Assembly: GCA_028564925.1 (NCBI GenBank)
Contig: CM053034.1
Coordinates: forward strand, 87,646,282 to 87,710,281
From: Lithobates sylvaticus
Lineage: Eukaryota > Chordata > Amphibia > Anura > Ranidae
Direction: 5' to 3'
DNA: 64,000 bases
The notes beneath the pieces were generated by a model. That model did no database searches. It saw only the letters and a program-made list of their open reading frames with translations, and had not been told where the DNA came from. The position numbers and the translations under genes were made by a program. This document shows, in pieces, positions 23,520 through 34,726 of the stretch. Every line of letters starts with the position of its first letter. The first letter of the stretch is position 1.

Positions 23520-26480
23520 AGTCCTGTGGGTGCTGCTGAGAAGAAAATATAGGAGCTCTGTGTGATGCCACTAACACACTAGAAGTCCTATGGGTGCTGC
23601 TGCAAAGAAAATATAGGAGCTCTGTGTGATGCCACTAACACACTAGAAGTCCTATGGGTGCTTCTGCAAAGAAAATATAGGAGCTCTGTGTGATGCCACT
23701 AACATACTAGAAGTCCTGTGGGTGCTGCTGAGAAGAAAATATAGGAGCTCTGTGTGATGCCACTAACACACTAGAAGTCCTATGGGTGCTTCTGCAAAGA
23801 AAATATAGGAGCTCTGTGTGATGCCACTAACACACTATAAGTCCTGTGTGTGCTGCTGAGAAGAAAATATAGGAGCTCTGTGTGATGCCACTAACACACT
23901 AGAAGTCCTATGGGTGCTTCTGCAAAGAAAATATAGGAGCTCTGTGTGATGCCACTAACACACTAGAAGTCCTATGGGTGCTTCTGCAAAGAAAATATAG
24001 GAGCTCTGTGTGATGCCACTAACACACTAGAAGTCCTGTGGGTGCTGCTGAGAAGAAAATATAGGAGCTCTGTGTGATGGCACTAACACACAATTGAAGT
24101 CCTATGGGTGCTTCTGGGAAGAAAATATAGGAGCTCTGTGTGATGGCACTAACACACAATTGAAGTCCTATGGGTGCTTCTGGGAAGAAAATATAGGAGC
24201 TCTGTGTGATGGGACTAACACACTACAAGTCCTATGGGTGCTTCTGGAAGAAAATATAGGAGCTCTGTGTGATGGGACTAACACACTACAAGTCCTATGG
24301 GTGCTTCTGGGAAGAAAATATAGGAACTCTGTGTGATGGGACTAACACACTACAAGTCCTATGGGTGCTTCTGGGAAGAAAATATAGGAGCTCTGTGTGA
24401 TGGGACTAACACACTACAAGTCCTCTGGGTGCTTCTGGGAAGAAAATATAGGAACTCTGTGTGATGCCACTAACACAGTACAAGTCCTATGGGTGCTTCT
24501 GGGAAGAAAATATAGGAACTCTGTGTGATGCCACTAACACATACAAGTCCTATGGGTGCTCCTGGGAAGAAAATATAGGAACTCTGTGTGATGCCACTAA
24601 CACAGTACAAGTCCTATGGGTGCTTCTGGGAAGAAAATATAGGAACTCTGTGTGATGCCACTAACACACTAGAAGTCCTATGGGTGCTTCTGGGAAGAAA
24701 ATATAGGAACTCTGTGTGATGCCACTAACACAGTACAAGTCCTATGGGTGCTTCTGGGAAGAAAATATAGGAGCTCTGTGTGATGGGACTAACACACAAT
24801 TGAAGTCCTATGGGTGCTTCTGGGAAGAAAATATAGGAGCTCTGTGTGATGGCACTAACACACAATTGAAGTCCTATGGGTGCTTCTGGGAAGAAAATAT
24901 AGGAGCTCTGTGTGATGGGACTAACAAACTACAAGTCCTATGGGTGCTTCTGGGAAGAAAATATAGGAACTCTGTGTGATGCCACTAACACAGTACAAGT
25001 CCTATGGGTGCTTCTGGGAAGAAAATATAGGAACTCTGTGTGATGCCACTAACACAGTACAAGTCCTATGGGTGCTTCTGGGAAGAAAATATAGGAACTC
25101 TGTGTGATGCCACTAACACAGTACAAGTCCTATGGGTGCTTCTGGGAAGAAAATATAGGAACTCTGTGTGATGCCACTAACACAGTACAAGTCCTATGGG
25201 TGCTTCTGGGAAGAAAATATAGGAGCTCTGTGTGATGGGAATAACACACTACAAGTCCTACGGGTGCTTCTGGGAAGAAAATATAGGAACTCTGTGTGAT
25301 GCCACTAACACAGTACAAGTCCTATGGGTGCTTCTGGGAAGAAAATATAGGAACTCTGTGTGATGCCACTAACACATACAAGTCCTATGGGTGCTTCTGG
25401 GAAGAAAATATAGGAACTCTGTGTGATGCCACTAACACAGTACAAGTCCTATGGGTGCTTCTGGGAAGAAAATATAGGAACTCTGTGTGATGCCACTAAC
25501 ACAGTACAAGTCCTATGGGTGCTTCCGGGAAGAAAATATAGGAACTCTGTGTGATGCCACTAACACACTTCAAGTCCTATGGGTGCTTCTGGGAAGAAAA
25601 TATAGGAACTCTGTGTGATGCCACTAACACAGTACAAGTCCTATGGGTGCTTCTGGGAAGAAAATATAGGAGCTCTGTGTGATGGGAATAACACACTACA
25701 AGTCCTATGGGTGCTTCTGGGAAGAAAATATAGGAACTCTGTGTGATGCCACTAACACAGTACAAGTCCTATGGGTGCTTCTGGGAAGAAAATATAGGAA
25801 CTCTGTGTGATGCCACTAACACATACAAGTCCTATCGGTGCTTCTGGGAAGAAAATATAGGAACTCTGTGTGATGCCACTAACACAGTACAAGTCCTATG
25901 GGTGCTTCTGGGAAGAAAATATAGGAACTCTGTGTGATGCCACTAACACACTAAGTCCTATGGGTGCTTCTGGGAAGAAAATATAGGAACTCTGTGTGAT
26001 GCCACTAACACAGTACAAGTCCTATGGGTGCTTCTGGGAAGAAAATATAGGATCTCTGTGTGATGGGACTAACACACTACAAGTCCTATGGGTGCTTCTG
26101 GGAAGAAAATATAGGAACTCTGTGTGATGCCACTAACACACTAGAAGTCCTATGGGTGCTTCTGGGAAGAAAAAATAGGAACTCTGTGTGATGCCACTAA
26201 CACAGTACAAGTCCTCTGGGTGCTTCTGGGAAGAAAATATAGGAACTCTGTGTGATGCCACTAACACAGTACAAGTCCTATGGGTGCTTCTGGGAAGAAA
26301 ATATAGGAACTCTGTGTGATGCCACTAACACAGTACAAGTCCTATGGGTGCTTCTGGGAAGACAATATAGGAACTCTGTGTGATGCCACTAACACAGTAC
26401 AAGTCCTATGGGTGCTTCTGGGAAGAAAATATAGGAGCTCTGTTTGCTGCCACTAACACACTAGAAGTCCTATGGGTGCT
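23520..26480. repeat. 64-bp satellite-like array upstream of hAT transposase
   Basis: About 46 head-to-tail units of 64 bp (for example starts at 23581, 23645, 23709, 23773). Each unit contains AGTCCTATGGGTGCTTCTG, AAGAAAATATAGGA and CTCTGTGTGATGCCACTAAC. Units near the gene differ from those far away (CTGCAAAG versus CTGGGAAG, GGAGCTC versus GGAACTC), so the array has sub-blocks. The frames open across it are by-products of the repeat length. It begins within 15 bp of the transposase ATG, so it occupies the promoter/leader position. Confidence 0.9.
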
Positions 26481-27155
26481 TTTGGGGTGCAATGCTGTAC
26501 TAACAGCACTGCGGTTGGTACTACTGAAATACTGTACTAACAGTAAGACACGCACCAGACTAACCCCCAGCAGCAGCTAAAAACACACTAACCAGCAGCA
26601 GCAATGGACGATCAATGACAGGTAGCAATGGTTTAGCAAATAAATAGCCAATGGTTTAGCAAAGTAGAGCAAATCTTTCTATATGAATCTAGCAAAGAGT
26701 GACACAGAATCAGCCTGATCTCTCCTAAAGCCGGAACTCATGTGACCGGCGCCGACGGCGTGGCGGCCTTTTAAATGAGGGGGCGTGTACTAAAGCCCCT
26801 GAGCTGTAATTGGCTACAGGCGTCCTGCCTGTAGCCAATTATGGCTCTCCGAGTTTCCGGCGCTGTGATTGGCCAAGCATGCGGGGTCACAGTGCATGCT
26901 TGGCCAATCATCAGCCAGCCAGCAATGCATTGCGGGGCCGCTCGCATCACACGAATGTGATGCGAGCGGCCAAAATAGTTCTGGGCTCGCCGAGTGAGCG
27001 AACACCCGGTGCTCGATGCGAACATGGGTTCGCATCGAGCACCGGGCCCATCCCTACTGGGGAGGGGTGTCCCTTCTTTACTCATTTTTTACCCCCTTAT
27101 CTGGAGCCATGGCGGGTACAGGGGCCCTAGCTGTGAATGGAGAGGACTAGAGTCC

Positions 27156-27262
27156 TTAATAATCTGTCGCAGCATAGCAGTAGCAGCCGGCCATTAACCC
27201 CTATGTAATTTATGTAGGCGTTATTGGCTGGCTGCTACTGCTATGCTGCGACAAATTATTAA
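27156..27262. mobile_element. TTAA-flanked hairpin element, 107 bp
   Basis: Arms of about 33 bp: TTAATAATCTGTCGCAGCAT at left and ATGCTGCGACAAATTATTAA at right, continuing through AGCAGTAGCAGCC. Shares its right TTAA with the next element. 27065-27155 is unassigned. Confidence 0.6.
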
Positions 27263-27649
27263 AGTGGTTGTATACCCACTTTTTTATTTTTACCTACAGG
27301 TAAACCTATAATAAGGCTTACCTGTAGGTAAAATGAATATCTCCTAAACCTGTACGGTTTAGGAGATATTCACTTTGCATGCAGCCGTTGACGTCAGTGA
27401 CAGGTGAGATCATTGTGGCTCTGGCCACTCACAGCGCCGGGACTGCGAAGCCAGAAGACATGCCTAGGGCAAAATGTCAGCTCCCTCAGCGTGGACTGGC
27501 CTGCGATACGGGGACCTCATTCTAAGGTAAGTATTTCATAATGAGCTAGTATGCGGTGCATACTAGCTCATTATGCCTTTGCCTTACAGGGTTTTTCTTT
27601 TTTTAACATCTTTTTTTTTTTTTTTGCTGCAGGTATACAACCGCTTTAA
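27259..27649. mobile_element. TTAA-flanked element, AGTGGTTGTATACC family, copy 1
   Basis: Inverted ends AGTGGTTGTATACC and GGTATACAACCGCT between TTAA sites. Internal hairpins CTACAGGTAA / TTACCTGTAG and ATATCTCCTAAACC / GGTTTAGGAGATAT at about 27295-27370, and GCATACTAGCTCATTAT / ATAATGAGCTAGTATGC at 27537-27573. Confidence 0.7.
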
Positions 27650-27831
27650 GGGCTCCTCGTTATTCATAGCCTTAAACTTGGCTGCCTGCAACCCCTCAGC
27701 CTTCTGTTATGGGTTTAAGCTGAGATAGCTCTTTGACTACAGTAGTCAGAGCTATCTCAGATTCAACCAATAATAAAAGGCTGCAGGCAGGTAATCAGGG
27801 GCTAAGGCTGTGAAAAACAAGGAGACCTTAA
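27646..27831. mobile_element. TTAA-flanked hairpin element, 186 bp
   Basis: Starts TTAAGGGCTCCTCG and ends AAGGAGACCTTAA, with inverted pairing through ATAGCC / GGCTGT, CCTGCAACCCCT.., and a central GCTGAGATAGCTCT..GAC / GTC..AGAGCTATCTCAG stem. It uses the same TTAA as its left neighbour. Confidence 0.65.
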
Positions 27832-28818
27832 TAATTCATAAGAATGATGTTGGGTTTACTGGCTGGCTGCTCTGCTGTAAGTAATAATGATCATCATCTC
27901 ACCCCCATACAAGGTGCATCTCAGCCCCCTCCTGTGTCCTCCCAGCCAGGCAGGAAATATGGTGCAGGAACAGCAGCCATTGTACTTACACACGGGGTAC
28001 TCTGTGTAGTCTCAAGTGCTGTGAACAGATTTCCTCCTGTGATTACACAGGTTCTCAAGGGCTAATTTAATGCAGATAAGGCACCAAGTGAGTTTAATTA
28101 CCACCTTAATCAGCCACAGGACCTGTGTAATTATTATGTGTTCGGGTTTAAAGGGATGAGGTGGCAACCCTACCCCACCCCCTCCTACTCTCCTGCAGTA
28201 AGCAGTTCATGGTTCAGGCTGAGGGAGACGGACAGGTAACCTGATATCTCAGGTGTGTCTGCACTGAGCACAGCTCCACTCACATTCTCTCAGGTTCTTC
28301 TCTCTCCTGGTCAGGGGAGGAGGGCCGCTCACATCAGTGGATAACACGCGCTCTGGACCTTCTCCACAAACAATAATGGGGCTGGCTGGGGCATCGGACC
28401 AAGCACATGCCGGACAGGCCAAAATCATTTCTGCGCCTTGGAAGAGAGAACTGGCTGTGCCCCACTGGGTTAGTTCTCTCCAGATTCAAACAGCTCCTCG
28501 CCCATTCTCCCGCACTGCAAAGCTCCACCCTCAAAATGTATATGGGAGCGAAGTACTGCAAGCCATATCACTCCGCCGGGCACTAGTTGTAATGGAGTGG
28601 GCAGATGTGGCTGCCGCCGTTCTTCATGTGAAAACAAAAAAGCCCCAAAGCTCCTGGACTGTACGCCCACTTGGGACCCTAAAAAATAAGCATGATGGCG
28701 TTTTTCCCCTACTCCATGTGTGCAGACTGTGACATGGCACAGTGGGCCCCCCTGGCCTTGGGGGCCCTGTCCACCACACACCCTGCACACATGGATGATA
28801 TGCCACTGCATCTACACA
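27832..28818. other. Unassigned sequence
   Basis: No gene or repeat boundary that I can support. Contains C-rich stretches near 28170 and an open stretch on both strands near 28337-28730 without protein-like motifs. Confidence 0.4.
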
Positions 28819-29771
28819 TTAACCACTTCAGCCCCTGGAAGATTTGGCTGCTCAATGACCAGGCCATTTTTTGCGATACGGCACTGGGTCGTTTTAACTG
28901 ACAATTGCGCGGTCGTGCGACGATGTACCCAAACAAAATTGATGGTATTTTTTTTCCACAAATAGAGATTTATTTTGGTGGTATTTGATTATCTCTGCAG
29001 TTTTTATTTTTTGCGCTATAAACAAAAAAAGACCGACAATTTTGAAAAAAACACAATATTTTTACTATAATGAATATACCATATTTTTTTTTTTAAAAAG
29101 TAAATTTTGTCCTTAGTTTAGGCTGATATGTATTTTTCTACATATTTTTGGTAAAAAAAAATCACAATAAGCGTATATTGATTGGTTTACACAAAAGTTA
29201 TAGCGCCCGGGAAAGATTTATGGCATTTTTATTATTATAGTTTTTTTTTTTAACCAGTAATGGCGGTGATCAGCGATTTTTATCGGGACTGCAACATTAT
29301 GGCAGACAGATCGGACACTTTTGACACATTTTTGAGACCATTGGGATTTATACAGCGATCAGTGCTAAAAAAATGCACTGATTACTGTGTAAATGTCACT
29401 GGCAGGTAAGGGGTTAACATTAGGGGCCGATCAAGGGTTTAACTGTGTTACCTAGAGAGTACCTAGAGAGTGATTCTAACTGTGGGGGATGGGACTGCCT
29501 GGGTGAGGAGACCGATCATTGTTCATACTTAGTATGAATAACATATCATTCTCCTTACCCCTGACAGCATGGACATCTGTCTGTTTACATTGACAGATCT
29601 CCGTTCTGTCTCTGTGTGGAGGGATTGTGGGTGCCCGTGCATCGGCTCCAGCAGTGGGGCGCACGTGTCCCCTAGTGGTCAAAAGGCGAGCCGACATATA
29701 GCTACGACGTTTCGCCCAGGGGAGCCAACCTGTCGCATTATAACTGCGGCGACTGGTCGGGAAGGGGTTAA
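28819..29771 (+). mobile_element. TTAA-flanked non-autonomous element, copy 4
   Basis: TTAA at 28819-28822 and 29768-29771. Left CCACTTCAGCCCCTGG, right GACTGGTCGGGAAGGGG. Collinear with 12924-13851 (CGTTTTAACTGACAATTGCG, TTTTTGCGCTATAAACAAA, GACCATTGGGATTTATACAG blocks). Confidence 0.7.
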
Positions 29772-29811
29772 TCTCTTCATTTCCATCCTGCCACTGTGTA
29801 TGGCCTGTACA

Positions 29812-30137
29812 TTAAAGTGGTTGTAAACCCTTACATATACAGACAGAGAGCTAAAATTATACTCTGCACAGCTCAGTAAGGAGAGCTCTAAGAGCAGATT
29901 GGAGGGAAGGGACACACAGCACACAGGAATAGAGCTGAGGTTGTCAATCAGCTGGAGCTCCCTCCACTGTCACCATTTTTCTTTTGGTGTCACTTGTCAT
30001 TTGTGACTCATGCTGTTTAGCAGAGGTATGAACAAGCGGACAGAAATTACACTTGGTGCTCTGGATTGAGACAAGTACACACTACAGAGGGATATGGTTT
30101 GTTCATATTTCATGTCTGAGGATTACAACCACTTTAA
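29812..30137. mobile_element. TTAA-flanked element, AGTGGTTGTAAACC family, copy 2
   Basis: AGTGGTTGTAAACC at left and GATTACAACCACT at right, each next to TTAA. Same family as 27259-27649 by its ends. No coding capacity. Confidence 0.65.
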
Positions 30138-30199
30138 CTCCTTCACCTCCTCCACCCTTTGTGTATGACCTGGTATACTGTATCTAGTGCACCATTACC

Positions 30200-30726
30200 C
30201 AACACTGTATCCTGGCCTAGGCGGACAAGGCCCAGGCCTAGGGCAGCACTTTGCAGGGGGGCAGCACAGAAAGAGTCCCTGCCGGCTTGCGCTGTTAGTG
30301 TAGCACCAGTCTTATGGGGCTGACTGGGCTGAGAGGCAAATAAGTCTAGCGCCCCCATAAAGTGCCCGCAATGCTTCTGGTATGCAGGTGACCAGCATTC
30401 CGCAACTGTGTTGGGGGGGGGGGGAGGCAACTTCTAATTTTGACTGTCCTATCATCCTGGACCACAAACCTTCCTCACTGTACTATGTGTTTTCTGCTGC
30501 ACCATTGGCATGGTTATATCTCCTTAGTCCTCTCTATAAAATTATCAGAAAAAATGTTTCCTAAAGTAGAACTTTAGGCAACACTTTCTTTTTTTATTTT
30601 GGAAAGAGTAAGGGAGGGTTATAGCAAGGGGTGTGGCCTTGACAGGAAGGGGTGGGTCATATTTAAATTAGGGGGGCCACAAGTTTAGTCAGGCCTAGGA
30701 CAGCACAAAACCTAAATACACTACTG
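30200..30726. mobile_element. hAT-type non-autonomous element, 527 bp
   Basis: Flanked by a perfect 8-bp duplication CCATTACC (30192-30199 and 30727-30734). Ends CAACACTGTATCCTGG and the complement CAGTAGTGTATTTAGG match at 11 of 16 positions. Both sides carry GGCCTAGG with GGGCAGCAC-like phrases. A G12 run lies at 30411-30423. Confidence 0.7.
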
Positions 30727-30786
30727 CCATTACCAAGTGCTATGTTTTAACCTTTCCACAATACCAGCAAGTTTCTTCATTTTCAT

Positions 30787-31228
30787 CAGTGGCGGCTGGT
30801 GGTCAGTCGGGTCACAGGCACCCCCTCCCCCAGTCGGTCCTCACCAACCCTGCACTTACCCCATCAAGGTCGCGGGCAGCAGCTTTACCCTGTGTCTCCT
30901 CCTCTTCAGCTTCAGCGGCATCCCCTGCGTCTCCTCCCTCCTCCTCCTCGGCGGCCAATAGGATTGCTTCTCCTATCGGCCACTCAGGTGACGGATCTAA
31001 GGATCGCTTCCTGATTGGCCAGGAGGAGAATTAGGAAGACAATAGTGAATATTCATTTGCTATTGTCACACAACTTTTTTGAAGCCAATTAGAGCCTCAG
31101 GCTCTAATCATGTGCTTCTAAAGAAAAACAAAAAAAAGTCAATTGGAATCTATGTGCCCCTGCATGTAGATTAGGGGCCAGGCACATGGATTAGGGGGGC
31201 AGTGCCCCGTATGGACGGGCCTCCACTA
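30787..31228. mobile_element. hAT-type non-autonomous element, 442 bp
   Basis: Ends CAGTGG(CGGCTGG) and CCACTA, flanked by ATTTTCAT (30779-30786) and ATTTCCAT (31229-31236), an 8-bp duplication with one change. Internal C-rich left part, no coding capacity. Confidence 0.6.
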
Positions 31229-31400
31229 ATTTCCATAAAAATTGTGGTAATAATTAGAAAAATATATACAGCAAACCAAATATAGCGCTGTCCCCACTTT
31301 TCACATTCCAACAGTGTTCAATGTATGATGTGTTAGATTAACTCAGGGTGTTGCAGCTCTCCCGCAAGTCCTCTGGGTGGCAGACATGAATCTAAAAGTA

Positions 31401-32391
31401 CATGACAAAACACAAAAGAGAGCGCACGCCGACCCTAGTGTATTATTGTTTTAATTGAGAGTTCAAATGTATAACATACAATAGTTGCACTCACTGCCAT
31501 CCAATGATAAAGTGCATGTAAAGCTCCACAGTGACCTCCTCTCCTGCTCCTTTTAGATAAGCTGGCTCACTGGATCTTCCTACATAGGTTGGGTAGTGTA
31601 AATGTGTCTCAACCTCTCTCCACACACTCCGGACGCTCGCAGGGACCAGCCGGCGCTTGTATGACGTCACTCAGGATCGAGGGAGGGGAGGCGCAGTGGT
31701 GCAGCTAACTCCTTTAACTCAAATTACTGCCGTAGACAACATGTTTCGGAGGCGCGGCCTCCTTCTTCAGGTAACGCCCACATAGCAAAGGATAACAATA
31801 TATTCTGTGGAACCTCCCCGCCCTCCCTTACCCTGAGCCAATGACTCCAAACGGAACAGGAGAAGGGGGTAAACAGAAGAGGCACACCTGTCACAAGTAT
31901 GGGGCGTTAGTAGCAGCATTAGAACTTTCGTTTAACTTAACTTTAATATGAATCTTGATAAGAGAGAAAAAGTGAAATAATATTCATTATATAAAAAACA
32001 ATAAAAACATACTAATATTATAGTGTATACTCTATTTATGCAGTGCTCAATAACAGGCACTGTATTAGAGTATATAATCCACATCATGATTGGCTAAAAA
32101 CAGACTTTACAATATCATGACTATAATCAACACCTTCATAAGATATGACACGTAATAGTGCTATCATGATATTATATCCACTATAGGGATTAATGTCATT
32201 TTGCATATATATTACATTTATTGATTTATAATGATGGTCATTAGGAATCATATTGCCATATGAAACCATACATATATACTAGCCATACCGCATCATGTGT
32301 AATGCAACATAGCGCACATATGTACCGTCTCAGGCATATAACATAATAAAACTACGGTCTCATAATAGGATGAAATTAAAAGTAAAAACAG

Positions 32392-32468
<77 letters not shown>

Positions 32469-32840
32469 AAAACACAAGAAAACAATGCACTTAAGTGAAT
32501 TAAATAAAATTAAATACAATTAAAAAAGTTTATTATTTAAAAAGTGTTATATGGAAATGCACATGTGCACATATATACACACATGCACACATACGCACAC
32601 ACATATACACATACATACATACGTGCACATGCCCATACATACATGCATGTACACATACATGCACATACATATGCACATGCACGCACACGCACATGGAACG
32701 TACAATGTGGTGTATTATTAGGTGTGCATGTGTGTACTCTGAGATCCATTCCAGATCAAATGTTTGATCATATGAGGGTACTAATTTCGAGCTCCTCATT
32801 TAATCCTTCAGGTGACATGCTGCCCAGAGTAAAAATCCAG
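31401..32840 (-). repeat. Inverted pseudo-LTR arm, left
   Basis: Reverse complement of 34136-34427 joined with 37349-38437. Contains a hammerhead-like motif (about 31733-31771), a long (TA)n at about 32393-32463 and an alternating purine-pyrimidine CACATGCACACATA tract at 32557-32700. The matching tract on the right arm is shorter in TA (about 37433-37444). Confidence 0.8.
32393..32463. repeat. (TA)n microsatellite
   Basis: About 35 TA units inside the left arm, against about five at the equivalent site of the right arm, so it expanded after the arms were formed. Confidence 0.9.
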
Positions 32841-32857
32841 GATACTCATGGCTGTCG

Positions 32858-33574
32858 TTGGACGTGAGTTCATTGTACACGTCCATCCCCCATAAGGGTG
32901 GTCTGAGGGCTGTTGAATATTTTCTATCTGAAGCTGACTATATTAATCCCCATCAGTCTAAATTCATATGTCGGTGTATAGATTTTGCCCTTGAGAGAAA
33001 CTGTTTCTCTTTCCAGGGCAAGTTCTATAGACAGATAGCTGGCACAGCCATGGGTGCACATTTTGCACCGTGCTATGCAAATTTGTTCATGGGATATTGG
33101 GAGAAAACTTACCAGAACCCGTTTGCAAAACACTTAGTATATTATGGGAGTTATATCGATGATATACTAATCATCTGGGATGGACCTCCTGATACAGTTA
33201 CCAAATTTGTTTCATACTGCAACAGTAACTTGTTTGGCATACATTTTACCCATGTAATGGATGCTAATTCCTTGGTGTTCTTGGACCTTGTATTAGGTAG
33301 TGATAAAGATGACAACATCACGTCCAAGACTCACTTTAAGGAAACTGCAGGCAACTCCTATTTACACCAGAGGAGTTGCCACCATCCCAAATGGAAGGAT
33401 AACATACCCTATAGCCAATTCTGTAGGTTATGCAGAAACTGTAGTAGTACCAGTGATTATGATGACCAGCTAGAGATCGGTATAGAGAAGGGATTCCAAG
33501 TAAGATCATATCCAAAAAAGATCAACACAATACCCTCTTTATCACCACCTTTATTGACCAACATTGGGCCATAA
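32858..33574 (+). pseudogene. Penelope-like reverse transcriptase, 5'-truncated
   Basis: Copies the element RNA into DNA. The open stretch begins inside the RT fold at DVSSLYTSIPH (motif A with its Asp), continues through GTAMGAHFAPCYANLFM (motif B), YIDDILIIW (motif C, catalytic YIDD at about residues 98-101) and VFLDLVLG (motif D region), and ends with the HQRSCHHPKW...IPYSQFCRLCRNC segment that is characteristic of Penelope-like proteins between RT and nuclease. The N-terminal RT fingers and leader are missing, so the copy is truncated at its 5' side exactly where the inverted arm begins. Confidence 0.9.
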
Positions 33575-33594
33575 AAAGAGCTATTCAAAAGCAT

Positions 33595-34038
33595 TTGCCC
33601 ATCCTGGGGCAGGATAAAACACTTGGTAAAATCTTCCCAAATAAACCTCGGGTGGTGTTTCGGCGTAACAAAAATGTAAAAAGTATAATTGCCCCTAGTC
33701 GTCTCAAAGACAAACAAAATGCAAAAATGCTAAATATTCCCCAATTCTTTAGCATTACAGGATGCTATAGATGTAAAGGGACCCAATGCAAAGCATACAT
33801 GTTTATTTCCCATGGACAAAAGCCTTTTAATAGTAAAGATGATCGTACCTTCTATATTAAACAATTCATATGCTGCAACATGCAATTTGTTGTTTATGGT
33901 TTAAGGTGTCCATGTGGGTACTTGTATGTGGGCAGAACGGTGCGGGCAATGAGGACACAATTTGGTGAACACCGTAGATACATAGAAAAAAAGAATGAGA
34001 AACATAGTGTGCCCCAACACTTTAAACATAAACATTAG
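33595..34038 (+). pseudogene. Penelope-like GIY-YIG endonuclease
   Basis: C-terminal nuclease of the Penelope-like protein; cleaves the target site. A linker with CYRCKGTQCKAYMFI (a Cys cluster seen in the family) leads to FVVYGLRCPCGYLYVGRT, the GIY-YIG core in its Penelope form (VVY...YVG), followed by the conserved Arg in RAMRTQFGEHRRYI and by the final His in SVPQHFKHKH. It lies in a different reading frame from the RT part. Stops at 34038, just before the 3' region begins. Confidence 0.88.
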
Positions 34039-34135
34039 GGTAGTACTGTGGGGCTGGAACTATTTGGGATAGAAGCTATCCCTATGTCTATTCCAGAGGG
34101 TGAACGCTTTTTCAGATTGTGTAAGCCTGAATCCT

Positions 34136-34427
34136 TCTGGATTTCTACTCTGGGCAGCATGTCACCTGAAGGATTAAATGAGGAGCTCGAAATTAGTACC
34201 CTCATATGATCAAACATTTGATCTGGAATGGATCTCAGAGTACACACATGCACACCTAATAATACACCACATTGTACGTTCCATGTGCGTGTGCATATGT
34301 ATGTGCATGTATGTGTACATGCATGTATGTATGGGCATGTGCCCGTATGTATGTATGTGTATATGTGTGTGCTTATGTGTGCATGTGTGTATATATGTGC
34401 ACATGTGCATTTCCATATAACACTTTT
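34136..34427 (+). repeat. Inverted pseudo-LTR arm, right, proximal part
   Basis: Complement of 32557-32840. Ends at the L1 target site; the rest of the arm resumes at 37349. Confidence 0.8.
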
Positions 34428-34726
34428 TTTTTATCCAAAAAAGAACTTTATTTTAACGGAAAAACATATACAGTTCAAGTGTCCACAGTCATATACGTCA
34501 TTTACAATGAAAACCTTCTCCCCTCCGTCCCGCCTTCCCAGCATATAGGTATACAAACATTATTATTCTCTCCTGTCCCCGACCCACCTCCGTCCTCCCA
34601 TCCAGCTGTCTCCTCCCCCCACATTACCATGAGCACGTCTCTATAGCATTATACACATATTCTGTCATCTATGCAATATATCCTCATCCAACCGGTTGTA
34701 ACAATTTCTTAGCAATATACCCAATA

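Larger units (their letters stand above)
17831..27056 (-). mobile_element. Complete 9.2 kb hAT transposon, copy 1
   Basis: Terminal TAGGGATGAGCC at 17831 and GGGCCCATCCCTA ending 27056, flanked by a perfect 8-bp duplication CTGGGGAG (17823-17830 and 27057-27064). Contains one transposase gene on the minus strand (23509-20226), a 3' block of tandem repeats (18860-20115) and a 64-bp satellite-like array (about 23520-26480) directly 5' of the start codon. Each terminus has nested GAACACC..GGTTCG palindromes. The clean duplication, intact ends and nearly open transposase suggest a recent insertion. Three more copies or fragments are in this window (45951-47164, 49151-55555, 62785-63225). Confidence 0.92.

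Noticed and set aside
24094-25937. Open frames coding repeated KSYGCFWEENIG peptides
   Set aside because: They arise from the period of the satellite array and run in several frames and on both strands.
23520-26480. CRISPR-like appearance of regular 64-bp repeats
   Set aside because: Units are continuous with no unique spacers, and the context is a eukaryotic transposon.
32533-32867. Cys/His/Val-rich open frames over the CACATG tract (also 34178-34646)
   Set aside because: They are translations of alternating purine-pyrimidine low-complexity DNA within the Penelope-like arms.
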